The translations under genes were made by a program, and so were the position numbers. A DNA stretch of 29,735 nt. Source: a bacterium (lineage in GTDB: Bacteria > UBP6 > JAFGXH01). Within the stretch, counting starts at the first letter, position 1, and each line of letters opens with the position of its first letter. The DNA lies in NCBI GenBank assembly GCA_027064085.1, contig JAMOQH010000165.1:1-29735 (forward strand), read 5' to 3'. Of the stretch, positions 1 to 7,477 are shown piece after piece. Below the pieces are notes generated by a model. The model saw nothing but the letters and a program-made list of their open reading frames with translations, did not search any database and had not been told where the DNA came from.

Positions 1-157
1 TTTCTTAATTTATCAAGATTTATCATGCTATGTAAATGTGTTTCAGATATATTCTTTTTTATAAATTAGAAACGATTGGAGTTTTGAATAAAAACTAAAA
101 AATTCTTGCAAGGTGAAATCGAAATATCCTCTTTCCTTAAAATTAATAAATAAAAAA

Positions 158-186
158 TTGAAAAAAAAGAGAAAAAAAGCTATATT
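158..186 (+). promoter_or_regulatory. Sigma-70-type promoter of the small membrane protein
   Basis: A -35 TTGAAA (158-163), a 17-base spacer and a -10 TATATT (181-186) are visible; a TATACT at 187-192 is an alternative -10. The predicted start of transcription near 193 lies after the GTG at 113 and just before the ATG at 212, which supports the shorter gene model. Seen in sequence; activity is inferred. Confidence 0.45.
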
Positions 187-211
187 TATACTAGGTAAAG
201 GAGAAAATGTT

Positions 212-529
212 ATGACCATACTTGAAACTACATTAATAATTATTTTGGGAGCGTTAACTTTTGCTTTTATTTTCATAATGAAGTCTAAAATGAATAAGGA
301 TAATAACTTTAATCATGTAGATGCTTTATATTACTTAGAATCTACAGAATTTATAATTGATAACTTTACCGCTCATAAAATAAAATTTGATATGAATAAT
401 CAATCTAATTGGAGAAAATATCAAAACATAGAATTAAAATTTAATAAAAAAACAAACAATTATTCTTTAATAATTAGTTATATTTCAGATGAACATAAAA
501 AAGAAAGCCTAAAAAGAATAGGATTATAA
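212..529 (+). CDS. Small membrane-anchored protein of unknown function
   Basis: I do not recognise this 105-residue protein. Residues about 3-22 form one hydrophobic segment, followed by KSK and a polar, Asn/Lys-rich tail of about 80 residues with alternating beta-like stretches. This fits an N-terminal anchor with a soluble domain. An in-frame GTG at 113 would add 33 Lys-rich residues. I prefer ATG 212 because it is preceded by AAGGAG with good spacing and because a promoter lies between the two starts. The gene is convergent with ccmF, with only five bases between the stop codons. The 211 bases to its left contain nothing else convincing; a frame open from base 1 to a stop at 67-69 could be the tail of a gene lying outside the window. 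Confidence 0.6.
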   Translation: MTILETTLIIILGALTFAFIFIMKSKMNKDNNFNHVDALYYLESTEFIIDNFTAHKIKFDMNNQSNWRKYQNIELKFNKKTNNYSLIISYISDEHKKESLKRIGL

Positions 530-534
530 AATAA

Positions 535-2502
535 TTAAATTTTATATTTTTTTCTAAAAAATAAAGGAAGGGAACTAATCATAATTATAAAACCTCCTAT
601 CCATAACCAAATAATAAGGGGATTTATATATGCTCTTATAAAAATTAGGTTTTTTTCAATATCAAAACCCTCTAATACAACATATAAGTCTTCTGCTAAT
701 GTGGAATAAATTGACACCTCTGAAGTAACTCCTTCTATTGCATTATTATAAAAGTTTTTATGAGGTTTGAGTGTATCAATTTTTTTACCATTTTTATATA
801 AATCTATTAAGGCGTAAACCTGATCTTTGTCAATATTTGAGCTATCAAGATATATTTTTTTAAACTTTAGCTGATATGAATCTATTTTTAAACTTTGGTT
901 AATTTCAAGCATTTTAGCTTTTTCTGTATTAAAAGCTGTTCCTGCCAAGCCAATAAAAATCATTACCATTCCTAAATGAACTAGATATCCGGCATATTTA
1001 CTGTTTCTTTTTACAAAAAGCCAAATAATTGCATTTTTAAATGAATAGTTTTCTTTTTTTAGGTATTTGAATGCCCAAGAAAATTCATAAGTTATAATTA
1101 TTATATTAAAAAATGATAGTGATATTGCTAAAAGAGAGTAAATACTTGATATCTTTTTTATCATTTCTGGTTTAAGTATTATAACTGCAATAGTGAAAAT
1201 AATTGTTAAAGTAAATGCAGGTAGTAGCCTTTTTTTGAAATTATTTTCAGTAATCTTTTTCCATGAAAATGTAGGAGCTAAACCCATTAATAGTAGTATA
1301 AAAAGGCCAATCGGACTAAATACTTGATTAAAATATTCTTTGTTTATGGATATTTTTTCGCCAAAAGCTTTAAAAATATTCGGAGATAATGTACCAAATA
1401 AAACTATAAAAACTCCAACTAGAAAAGCTAAATTAGCAAATAAATAGCTATTCTCTCGGGAAAAGAATGATTTTAAGTTAGCATAGGTTTTTAATTGTTT
1501 TAATCTATAAATAAGTAAAAAGATGGAGATAATAGAAAAAATAATTAAAAATCCTATAAAATACCAACCTATAGTAGATTTTGCAAATGCATGAACAGAA
1601 TCAATAAAACCAGATCTTGTAATAAATGTACCTAAAATTGTTAAGGCATAAGTTATCATTCCTAAAACAATAGTCCATTTTTTAAAAATACCTCTTTTGA
1701 GTTGTAAATTCGCACTATGAATATATGCTGTTGATGTTAACCAAGGTACGAAAGAAGCATTTTCAACAGGATCCCATGCCCAAAAACCTCCCCAACCAAG
1801 TTCTGTATATGCCCATTGAGCACCTAAGATATTACCCATGGTTAGAAATAGCCAAGAAACTAATGCCCAATTTCGTGATAAAATAATCCATTCTGAATCT
1901 AGTTTATTGGTAATCAATCCTGCAAAAATAAAAGCAACAACAATGTTAAAGCCAACATATCCTAAATATAATAGTGGAGGGTGGAATAACATAGAAAATG
2001 TTTGAAGTTGAGGATTTAAACCTACTCCATCTGTTGGTAACTTTTCTTTTAAAGAAAAAATTTCAAAAGGATTAGAAGTAAATAATACTATATAAAGAAA
2101 GAATAATAATGATAAACCTAAAAACCATAAAATATGAGGAAGCATTATTTTTTCTTTTTTAGGATATGTTAATATTAAAATAATTATAAACATTGCTAAA
2201 ATAGCAGTCCAAAATAATAAACTGCCTGCTTGTCCAGCCCAAAGAGCTGATACTTTATACCAAAATCCTGTTGTTGAATCAGAATAATGAGCAACAAATT
2301 TAATAGTATAATCATTAGTTACAAAAGCATAAACTAATGCAATTGTTGAAACCCAAATTAAAAATGAAGAACTTAATATAAGATACTTACTTACTTCAAT
2401 ATATTTTATAGATTTTTTCTTTATAGCAAATACTGCAAATATTATTGAAAATATTAATATTATAAAAGCTAAATAAAGAAATAATTGTCCTAATAATGCC
2501 AA
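535..2502 (-). CDS. ccmF: Cytochrome c haem lyase subunit CcmF
   Basis: CcmF is a polytopic inner-membrane protein that takes haem from CcmE and attaches it to apocytochrome c. The 655-residue length is normal for the family. The tryptophan-rich WWD motif is at about 236-255 (GWGGFWAWDPVEN), and WAGQAGSLLFW is at about 88-98. Histidines H174 (HPPLLYLG), H261 and H304 sit almost where E. coli CcmF has its haem-ligand histidines, and another lies in YLVHLGM near the C-terminus. A periplasmic domain of about 100 residues precedes a final membrane helix. The start is TTG at 2502: AGGAG overlaps the end of ccmE and sits five bases upstream. The gene follows ccmE by nine bases, so the two are co-transcribed. 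CcmH and CcmG are not in the window. Confidence 0.95.
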   Translation of the reverse strand: MALLGQLFLYLAFIILIFSIIFAVFAIKKKSIKYIEVSKYLILSSSFLIWVSTIALVYAFVTNDYTIKFVAHYSDSTTGFWYKVSALWAGQAGSLLFWTAILAMFIIILILTYPKKEKIMLPHILWFLGLSLLFFLYIVLFTSNPFEIFSLKEKLPTDGVGLNPQLQTFSMLFHPPLLYLGYVGFNIVVAFIFAGLITNKLDSEWIILSRNWALVSWLFLTMGNILGAQWAYTELGWGGFWAWDPVENASFVPWLTSTAYIHSANLQLKRGIFKKWTIVLGMITYALTILGTFITRSGFIDSVHAFAKSTIGWYFIGFLIIFSIISIFLLIYRLKQLKTYANLKSFFSRENSYLFANLAFLVGVFIVLFGTLSPNIFKAFGEKISINKEYFNQVFSPIGLFILLLMGLAPTFSWKKITENNFKKRLLPAFTLTIIFTIAVIILKPEMIKKISSIYSLLAISLSFFNIIIITYEFSWAFKYLKKENYSFKNAIIWLFVKRNSKYAGYLVHLGMVMIFIGLAGTAFNTEKAKMLEINQSLKIDSYQLKFKKIYLDSSNIDKDQVYALIDLYKNGKKIDTLKPHKNFYNNAIEGVTSEVSIYSTLAEDLYVVLEGFDIEKNLIFIRAYINPLIIWLWIGGFIIMISSLPLFFRKKYKI

Positions 2503-2511
2503 AATTGCTCC

Positions 2512-2961
2512 TTATTTTTTATCTGTATTTTTTATTTTTATTTCATCAGGGTGTTCATCTCCTTGAGACTCATACTTGGAAGGACATTTCGAAATAATTG
2601 AACTTGCAACAAACTCACCATTTTTATTTAACTCTCCTGTGCAAACAACATCTGCATCTTTTTGGAATGAATCAGGTAATACACCAGTGTAAAGGATAGT
2701 AATCTTAGCAGGATCTTTTTTTATTAGTTTATCCTTTATTTTAAATTTATATACTTTACCTTCTGATGTTAGTTTTTCTTCAAGCTTATCATTTAAAACT
2801 TTACCTGTTATTTTAATTTCTTTACCAATAAAGCTAGAAGGAGAAGCTTTTAAGTCATTTATTGATAAATATGATATTTTGTTATTTACAAATGATGCAG
2901 AAATCAAATATCCAACGGTTGCTAGCATTAATATGATTGCAATTACTATTTTTTTATTCAT
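2512..2961 (-). CDS. ccmE: Periplasmic haem chaperone CcmE, Cys-type (CxxxY)
   Basis: CcmE carries haem covalently from CcmC/CcmD to CcmF on the periplasmic side. The 149-residue protein has an N-terminal signal anchor (about 4-23) followed by the OB-fold core, with landmarks FIGKEIKITGKV (44-55) and ITILYTGVLPDSF (87-99). In most CcmE proteins a His four residues before a Tyr binds haem. Here that position is Cys126, in CPSKY (126-130), giving the CxxxY form known from archaea and some sulfate reducers (called System I*). A His at 137 lies outside the usual site. ATG follows TAGGAGATATAA, and a good promoter sits just upstream. The gene is first in a ccmE-ccmF operon. Confidence 0.92.
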   Translation of the reverse strand: MNKKIVIAIILMLATVGYLISASFVNNKISYLSINDLKASPSSFIGKEIKITGKVLNDKLEEKLTSEGKVYKFKIKDKLIKKDPAKITILYTGVLPDSFQKDADVVCTGELNKNGEFVASSIISKCPSKYESQGDEHPDEIKIKNTDKK

Positions 2962-2988
2962 TTATATCTCCTACAATTCAACTTAAGT

Positions 2989-3017
2989 ATTTAATGATAT
3001 AATTATGATATTGTCAA
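2989..3017 (-). promoter_or_regulatory. Sigma-70-type promoter of ccmE-ccmF
   Basis: Read on the minus strand: TTGACA (3017-3012), a 17-base spacer, then TTAAAT (2994-2989). The -35 is a perfect consensus. Transcription should begin near 2982, leaving a leader of about 20 bases that carries the AGGAG of ccmE. It lies in the 120-base gap after flgG, so ccmEF need not depend on the flagellar transcript. Confidence 0.65.
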
Positions 3018-3081
3018 GTAAGTTTTTGTATTTTAAAAAGACTTCACTTTAAATTCAAAAATAATAAGCTTTTAAATGATC

Positions 3082-3867
3082 TTATTTTAGCTGTGTGGTC
3101 GTTCTTAACATTTGGTCGGCTGTCTGAACTGATTTTGAATTAAATTCATAGGCTCTTTGAGTTGTGATTAAGCTAACCATTTCTTCTACTACTTTAACAT
3201 TAGACGATTCTAAAAAACCTTGTTCAAGGCTACCTAAGCTATTTTCTCCCGGTGTGCCAACAATGGAATCTCCCGAAGCAGATGTTGCTTTATACAAGTT
3301 TTTACCCATAGCTTCAAGACCTGCAGGATTAATAAATGATGCAGTTTGTATATTTCCTACAACGGAAGCTTGTGTTTGTCCTGATTGAATAACTGAAACT
3401 GTTCCATCGCTACCAATATTTACATGCAGGGCATCTTGTGGAATTGTAATATTAGGTTCAAGAGGATAACCATTAGTATTTACAATAACTCCTTGACTGT
3501 TTAAATGAAATGAACCATCTCTTGAGTACCCAAGTTCTCCGCTAGGTAATTGAATCTGAAAAAAACCATCTCCTGTAATTGCAATATCAAGAGGATTGTT
3601 TGTTACTATCATATCACCTTGAAGCATTATTTTTTGAGCATCTGAAGTTCTAACTCCACTACCAATCTGTGTTCCTGTGGGGTTTTCTATACCATCAGCT
3701 GACGATGTACCTGGAGCTTTCATTGTTTGGTAAATCAAATCCTGAAAATCAGCTCTGTTTTTCTTAAAACCTGTTGTGTTAACATTGGCAAGATTGTTGG
3801 AAATAACATCAAGTTTAACTTGCTGTGCTTCCATTCCTGTTGCTCCACTGTGTAGTCCCTTTATCAT
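3082..3867 (-). CDS. flgG: Flagellar distal rod protein FlgG
   Basis: FlgG builds the distal rod of the flagellum in the periplasm. The 261-residue length is typical. The conserved N-terminal rod signature (SNNLANVNTTGFKK, about 28-41) is followed by the FlgG-type stretch about IYQTMKAPG. The core contains the usual GDGFFQI and YSRDGSFHLN segments (about 105-125). The C-terminus ends with GFLESSNVKVVEEMVSLI and a terminal helix that packs against the N-terminal helix. ATG is preceded by GGAGG with four bases between. The gene follows flgF after 20 bases, the normal flgF-flgG order. flgA, flgH and flgI, often next, are not here. Confidence 0.95.
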   Translation of the reverse strand: MIKGLHSGATGMEAQQVKLDVISNNLANVNTTGFKKNRADFQDLIYQTMKAPGTSSADGIENPTGTQIGSGVRTSDAQKIMLQGDMIVTNNPLDIAITGDGFFQIQLPSGELGYSRDGSFHLNSQGVIVNTNGYPLEPNITIPQDALHVNIGSDGTVSVIQSGQTQASVVGNIQTASFINPAGLEAMGKNLYKATSASGDSIVGTPGENSLGSLEQGFLESSNVKVVEEMVSLITTQRAYEFNSKSVQTADQMLRTTTQLK

Positions 3868-3887
3868 AATACCTCCTATAAATTATT

Positions 3888-4667
3888 TTATCCTATTCTA
3901 CCTAAGTCACTAGTTGCTTTTTTATCCATTTCACTAAAGCTTTCAATTGTTTTACCATTTAGTTCAAATTGTCTATGTAATGAAATTAAGTTTACCATTT
4001 CTTGAACAGGGCTTACATTTGATGATTCCAGAAAGCCTTGAAGAACAGTTGCCTTACTTTCTATTTCTTGTTCATTTTTATTAGTTTGTTTAAATAAATT
4101 TTTTCCAATTTTTTCTAATTTACTCAAATCATTAAAGGTTTTAATAGCAAGTTTAGTATTTTTACTTTTATCAAGATAAATAGTTCCATCTTCATTTATA
4201 GTTACTTTTTTACTGTTTTCCAAATCTATTTCTGTATCATTTTCATCTAAAATAGGGTAGCCATCACTAGTAACAAGTAATCCTTCTTTTGAGCGAGTAA
4301 AAGAGCCATCACGAGTATAAAGTATTCCTTTAGGGGTTTTAACCTTTAAGAATCCGTTACCATTAATTGCAATATCAAGCATATTATTTGTTTTTTCTAG
4401 CATTCCTTGAGTAAATTCGGTAAAATTATCGTCTATGATTACATTATACTTATCAATAGGCAATACTCTTGGAGGCATTTCTACATTTTCAGCCTGAAGC
4501 TCGTTTATGTCTTCAAATTCTATTTTTGCCAGTTGGTCTTTAAATATTGTTTTATCTTTTTTGTATCCTGTTGTATTTATATTTGCTAAATTATTAGAAG
4601 TGATATCAAGTTGCTTTGATGTTGCAACACTTCCACTCATTGCTGTATATAATCCTCCGTCACTCAT
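3888..4667 (-). CDS. flgF: Flagellar proximal rod protein FlgF
   Basis: FlgF is a rod component related to FlgG. The 259-residue protein shares the N-terminal motif (SNNLANINTTGYKKDK, about 24-39), the central NGNGFLKVKTPKG and YTRDGSFTRS segments, and the C-terminal GFLESSNVSPVQEMVNLI. It lacks the QTMKAPG stretch of FlgG, and its 45-90 region is more divergent, as expected for FlgF. It is the first gene of the flgF-flgG pair. The ribosome site is unusual: only a GGGGG run about four bases before the ATG, weaker than the GGAGG sites of neighbouring genes. Its upstream region holds two inverted repeats and a TATAAT on the same strand, but no clear sigma-54 or sigma-28 promoter. Confidence 0.9.
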   Translation of the reverse strand: MSDGGLYTAMSGSVATSKQLDITSNNLANINTTGYKKDKTIFKDQLAKIEFEDINELQAENVEMPPRVLPIDKYNVIIDDNFTEFTQGMLEKTNNMLDIAINGNGFLKVKTPKGILYTRDGSFTRSKEGLLVTSDGYPILDENDTEIDLENSKKVTINEDGTIYLDKSKNTKLAIKTFNDLSKLEKIGKNLFKQTNKNEQEIESKATVLQGFLESSNVSPVQEMVNLISLHRQFELNGKTIESFSEMDKKATSDLGRIG

Positions 4668-4737
4668 ATAGCCCCCAAAAGTTCTAATAAGTTTTAAGCA
4701 TTATTTTTTCCTTTTTTTCTTATTTACCGTTTTAACC

Positions 4738-4780
4738 ACTATTTTGTGGGGTAGATATGGCATCCACTCCATAAAATAGT
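4738..4780. repeat. Inverted repeat in the flgF leader region
   Basis: The arms are ACTATTTTGTGG (4738-4749) and CCATAAAATAGT (4769-4780). They pair over 12 positions with one G-T, and C4737/G4781 extends the stem. The loop is 19 bases. There is no T-run after the stem on either strand, so it is not a standard terminator. It lies about 70-110 bases before flgF and could be an operator or a leader hairpin. Confidence 0.5.
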
Positions 4781-4791
4781 GTTTTACACGG

Positions 4792-4818
4792 ATTTTTTAG
4801 CCAAGCAGTCTAAAAAAT
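4792..4818. repeat. Perfect 9-base inverted repeat upstream of flgF
   Basis: ATTTTTTAG (4792-4800) and CTAAAAAAT (4810-4818) are exact complements around a nine-base loop. The stem has a single G-C pair. On the minus strand a TATAAT (4825-4820) directly precedes it, so the repeat would fall near the start of a transcript running into flgF. It could also help end transcription from the lipoprotein gene at 4879-5448. Confidence 0.45.
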
Positions 4819-4878
4819 TATATATTTTTTATGACATAATTTAATTTTAGTCGTTTTTTTGACAATTTTTATTTATTC

Positions 4879-5448
4879 TTATAATTTAACATGAACAGTA
4901 ATTTTATTATCAAAGTCTATATCTTGTGATGGGCAATCTCTTAACTTAGAATCTATTCTTAATTTAAAACCTTTATCTATGTAGCTTATTATATTTTTAT
5001 TTATTATATTAAATTTTAATACAGTTGCTTTTGTATCAGTATTTTTAATATCGGCGAATGAAATCTCTTTACTTCCATCTTTTAAAGAAATATATATATT
5101 CATTTCTGAAATAAAACCAAGAGTATTAGATGAGCTGACTGAATTAGGAATGTTAGTTTGTACCATATTTAATTTTTTTAGAACTATAGAGTCCGCAGGC
5201 CAAGTATCTTGTTTTTTTACTTCTTTAATAATATCATCAAATGAATTGGATATAACATCATTTAACTGAGATGTTAAAGCTTCTTTAAATTCTGCTGGTA
5301 TTTCAAAATCTCCTATACTAGGGGGACATATACTTGGTTTTTCTACTTTTCCTTTTGTACTTGTATCAAAATCAAACTCTATTAATCCACAAGAAACTAT
5401 AAATATTGACATTATTAAAAATGCTAATGTTGGATATAACTTTTTCAT
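4879..5448 (-). CDS. Lipoprotein of unknown function
   Basis: I do not recognise the family. The 189-residue precursor begins MKKLYPTLAF and has a lipobox FIVSC with the lipid-bearing Cys at position 20, so it should be anchored in a membrane and face the periplasm. After a short linker with Cys41 there is a helical region (about 50-80), then a beta-rich part (about 100-189) ending in ITVHVKL. A second late Cys (about 171) could pair with Cys41. GGAGG lies four bases before the ATG, and a strong promoter lies about 20 bases upstream. It is probably a single-gene unit, divergent from the Sel1-repeat gene. Confidence 0.75.
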   Translation of the reverse strand: MKKLYPTLAFLIMSIFIVSCGLIEFDFDTSTKGKVEKPSICPPSIGDFEIPAEFKEALTSQLNDVISNSFDDIIKEVKKQDTWPADSIVLKKLNMVQTNIPNSVSSSNTLGFISEMNIYISLKDGSKEISFADIKNTDTKATVLKFNIINKNIISYIDKGFKLRIDSKLRDCPSQDIDFDNKITVHVKL

Positions 5449-5467
5449 AAAACCTCCAAATAAAAAA

Positions 5468-5495
5468 ATTATAGTACAATTTAAAAAAAAGTCAA
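5468..5495 (-). promoter_or_regulatory. Sigma-70-type promoter of the 4879-5448 lipoprotein
   Basis: On the minus strand: TTGACT (5495-5490), a 16-base spacer, then a perfect TATAAT (5473-5468). Predicted transcription start is near 5461, a leader of about 13 bases. It lies back to back with the promoter of the Sel1-repeat gene. Confidence 0.7.
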
Positions 5496-5524
5496 ATGAT
5501 TACTGCATTAAATTGTTAAATTTC

Positions 5525-5554
5525 TTGCAATAAGTTAAATATATAAACTATAAT
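5525..5554 (+). promoter_or_regulatory. Sigma-70-type promoter of the Sel1-repeat gene
   Basis: TTGCAA (5525-5530), an 18-base spacer and TATAAT (5549-5554). The predicted start near 5562 gives a leader of about 47 bases before ATG 5609. Confidence 0.6.
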
Positions 5555-5608
5555 TGTGTTCAATAGATTAATATTGGAGTTGATTATAAAAATTATTGAG
5601 AGGAATCA

Positions 5609-7477
5609 ATGAAAGAGTTAAATTATCAATACAAAATTATTGAAGAAAAAAATATTAATGGGAAAAATATCTTAAAAATTAAAGACGATATTTATGATAA
5701 AACTATTTTTATGGAAATTTACAAAATTACTGATAGCAATGATTGGGATGAATCAAATGAAGCGGAACAGGAAATAGGCAAACTAAAAGATAGTGGAAAA
5801 ATTAGTGATTATTTTGTTAATGATGATTATTCATCAGGAGTTAAAACCTTTTATAAAATATATGAAGATTATGATGGATACTCAGATAGCTCTACTGATA
5901 ATTTAATACCTCAAGAAGCTGTAAATGAACAAATGCAAGAAGATTTATCTAATATTGCATTTAACGATAATCTATCTGATCCTATTTTTAGAGATGATAA
6001 TAATTATCAATTAGGTGATTTAACTGATACTATTGGCAGTGGATATCAAAAAAATGCTCAAGATTCTTTATCTTCTAACTCAAATGCTGATCGTTTTATA
6101 AATGAAAAGCGGGAATTTGATGCTTTAGGGAATTCTGTAGCATCTCATGAAACAAAAGAAGTTGAAACTGTTGTAAAAAATGATCTTGTTCAAAAATCAG
6201 AGCCTAAGTTAAACTCTTACACTTCAAAAAACAATCAAGCTGAATTAGAAAGAATTAAAAAATTATCAAATAAGCCTAGTTATAAAACCACTAATACTAA
6301 CTCTTATACTTACCGTAGTCAAAACACTAAGAGTAAAAAATCAGGTAAAGGTGGAGGTTTTATATTTTTTATTATTATTATAGGTATAATAGGAGTAATT
6401 TTTTATACTAATAAGCCCCAAAAGCATTACCATAGATATCGTGCTAATATAAACAATTATAGAAAAGGAGCTGATTATTATAAAAAAGCTTCTTATTATT
6501 CTGCTGAAATATACTTTAAGAAAGCCTGTAATTATGACAAAGATAAAAGAGCTTGTTCTATGCTTGGTTTTATTTATGAAACCGGTAAGGTGTATAAAAG
6601 CAAAACAACTAAATATCAAATCGCAGTAGATTATTATATAAAAGGTTGTGTTCTAAATGATGCTTACTCTTGTAAGCAAGCAGGTTTTTTAAGTAGAAAA
6701 AAACTTAAAAACTATAAATATTCTGCTAAGTATTCTCAAAGAGGTTGTGAACTTAATAATGCTGAAAGTTGTACAGATGCAGGCTATGTATTTGAGGTGA
6801 AATTAAAAAATATAGAAAAAGCTAAAACTCTTTACGAAAAAGGTTGTAAGTTGAAAAATAAAACAGCTTGCAATAATTTAGCACTTGTTTATCATTATGA
6901 TAAAATTAAGGGGATAAAAAATATTAAAAAAGCTAAAGAACTTTATGCGAAAGCGTGTAAATTAGGTAATAAAAAATCTTGTAATATTAAATTTGGAACT
7001 AATACTAATGATAAAAAAGATATAGAAATATCTGATAATCCTGAAGAACTTTTTAAATTAGCTTGGACATATCAAAATAAAAAAGATTACTTTAATGCAA
7101 ATTTATTATTTTCTAAAGCTTGTGCAAAAAATCATGTTAAATCTTGTAATAATTTAGGTTATAATTATGAAGTAGGAAATGGTTACTCTAAAAGTCTGTT
7201 GATGGCTAAAAAATATTTTTTACAAGGATGTGCAAAAAAGAGTGGTTATGCTTGTAATAAAATTGGTTATTTTTATGAAACCGGTATTGAATTTAAAAAA
7301 GATTTAAAACAAGCAAGGAAATTTTATAAGAAATCATGTAATTTAGATTATGGTTTAGCATGTAATAATTTAGCAAAAATATTTGAATATGGTAAAGGTA
7401 TTAAAAAAGATATGGCAAGTGCTAAGTTTTTATATAAAAAGGCTTGTAAATTAGGTTATAAAAAAGCTTGTAAGTAG
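5609..7477 (+). CDS. Membrane-anchored Cys-rich Sel1-repeat protein
   Basis: The 622-residue protein has three parts. Residues 1-110 form an acidic domain of unknown fold, and 110-245 are a low-complexity Ser/Asn-rich linker. One transmembrane segment lies at 251-267 after the basic KSKKSGKGGG. The C-terminal 340 residues are Sel1-like (TPR-related) repeats, a scaffold for protein contacts. Nine repeats carry a Cys pair, C-x7-C in eight and C-x8-C in the first (from Cys307), as in Helicobacter cysteine-rich (Hcp) proteins, whose pairs form disulfides. With no signal peptide and a basic flank before the helix, the N-terminus should be cytoplasmic and the repeats periplasmic. GAGAGGA precedes the ATG. 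The stop codon touches that of convergent moxR. Confidence 0.85.
   Translation: MKELNYQYKIIEEKNINGKNILKIKDDIYDKTIFMEIYKITDSNDWDESNEAEQEIGKLKDSGKISDYFVNDDYSSGVKTFYKIYEDYDGYSDSSTDNLIPQEAVNEQMQEDLSNIAFNDNLSDPIFRDDNNYQLGDLTDTIGSGYQKNAQDSLSSNSNADRFINEKREFDALGNSVASHETKEVETVVKNDLVQKSEPKLNSYTSKNNQAELERIKKLSNKPSYKTTNTNSYTYRSQNTKSKKSGKGGGFIFFIIIIGIIGVIFYTNKPQKHYHRYRANINNYRKGADYYKKASYYSAEIYFKKACNYDKDKRACSMLGFIYETGKVYKSKTTKYQIAVDYYIKGCVLNDAYSCKQAGFLSRKKLKNYKYSAKYSQRGCELNNAESCTDAGYVFEVKLKNIEKAKTLYEKGCKLKNKTACNNLALVYHYDKIKGIKNIKKAKELYAKACKLGNKKSCNIKFGTNTNDKKDIEISDNPEELFKLAWTYQNKKDYFNANLLFSKACAKNHVKSCNNLGYNYEVGNGYSKSLLMAKKYFLQGCAKKSGYACNKIGYFYETGIEFKKDLKQARKFYKKSCNLDYGLACNNLAKIFEYGKGIKKDMASAKFLYKKACKLGYKKACK

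Noticed and set aside
1-69. Frame open from the first base to a TAG at 67-69, possibly the tail of a gene from the left
   Set aside because: Only 22 residues with no recognisable feature; such short open stretches are common in AT-rich DNA.
43-276. Minus-strand frame of 77 codons over the start of the small membrane protein
   Set aside because: Low-complexity, no ribosome site, and overlaps the better-supported gene on the other strand.
3061-3081. CTTATT/AATAAG pairing after flgG as a terminator
   Set aside because: Six-base AT-rich stem only; too weak to call.
3164-3388. Plus-strand frame within flgG
   Set aside because: Antisense to a well-conserved gene, with no ribosome site; a coding shadow.
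4668-4878. Sigma-54 or sigma-28 promoter for flgF
   Set aside because: GCCATATC resembles part of a sigma-28 -10, but the distance to the nearest TAAA is wrong; no TGGC-N-TTGC pair of correct spacing.
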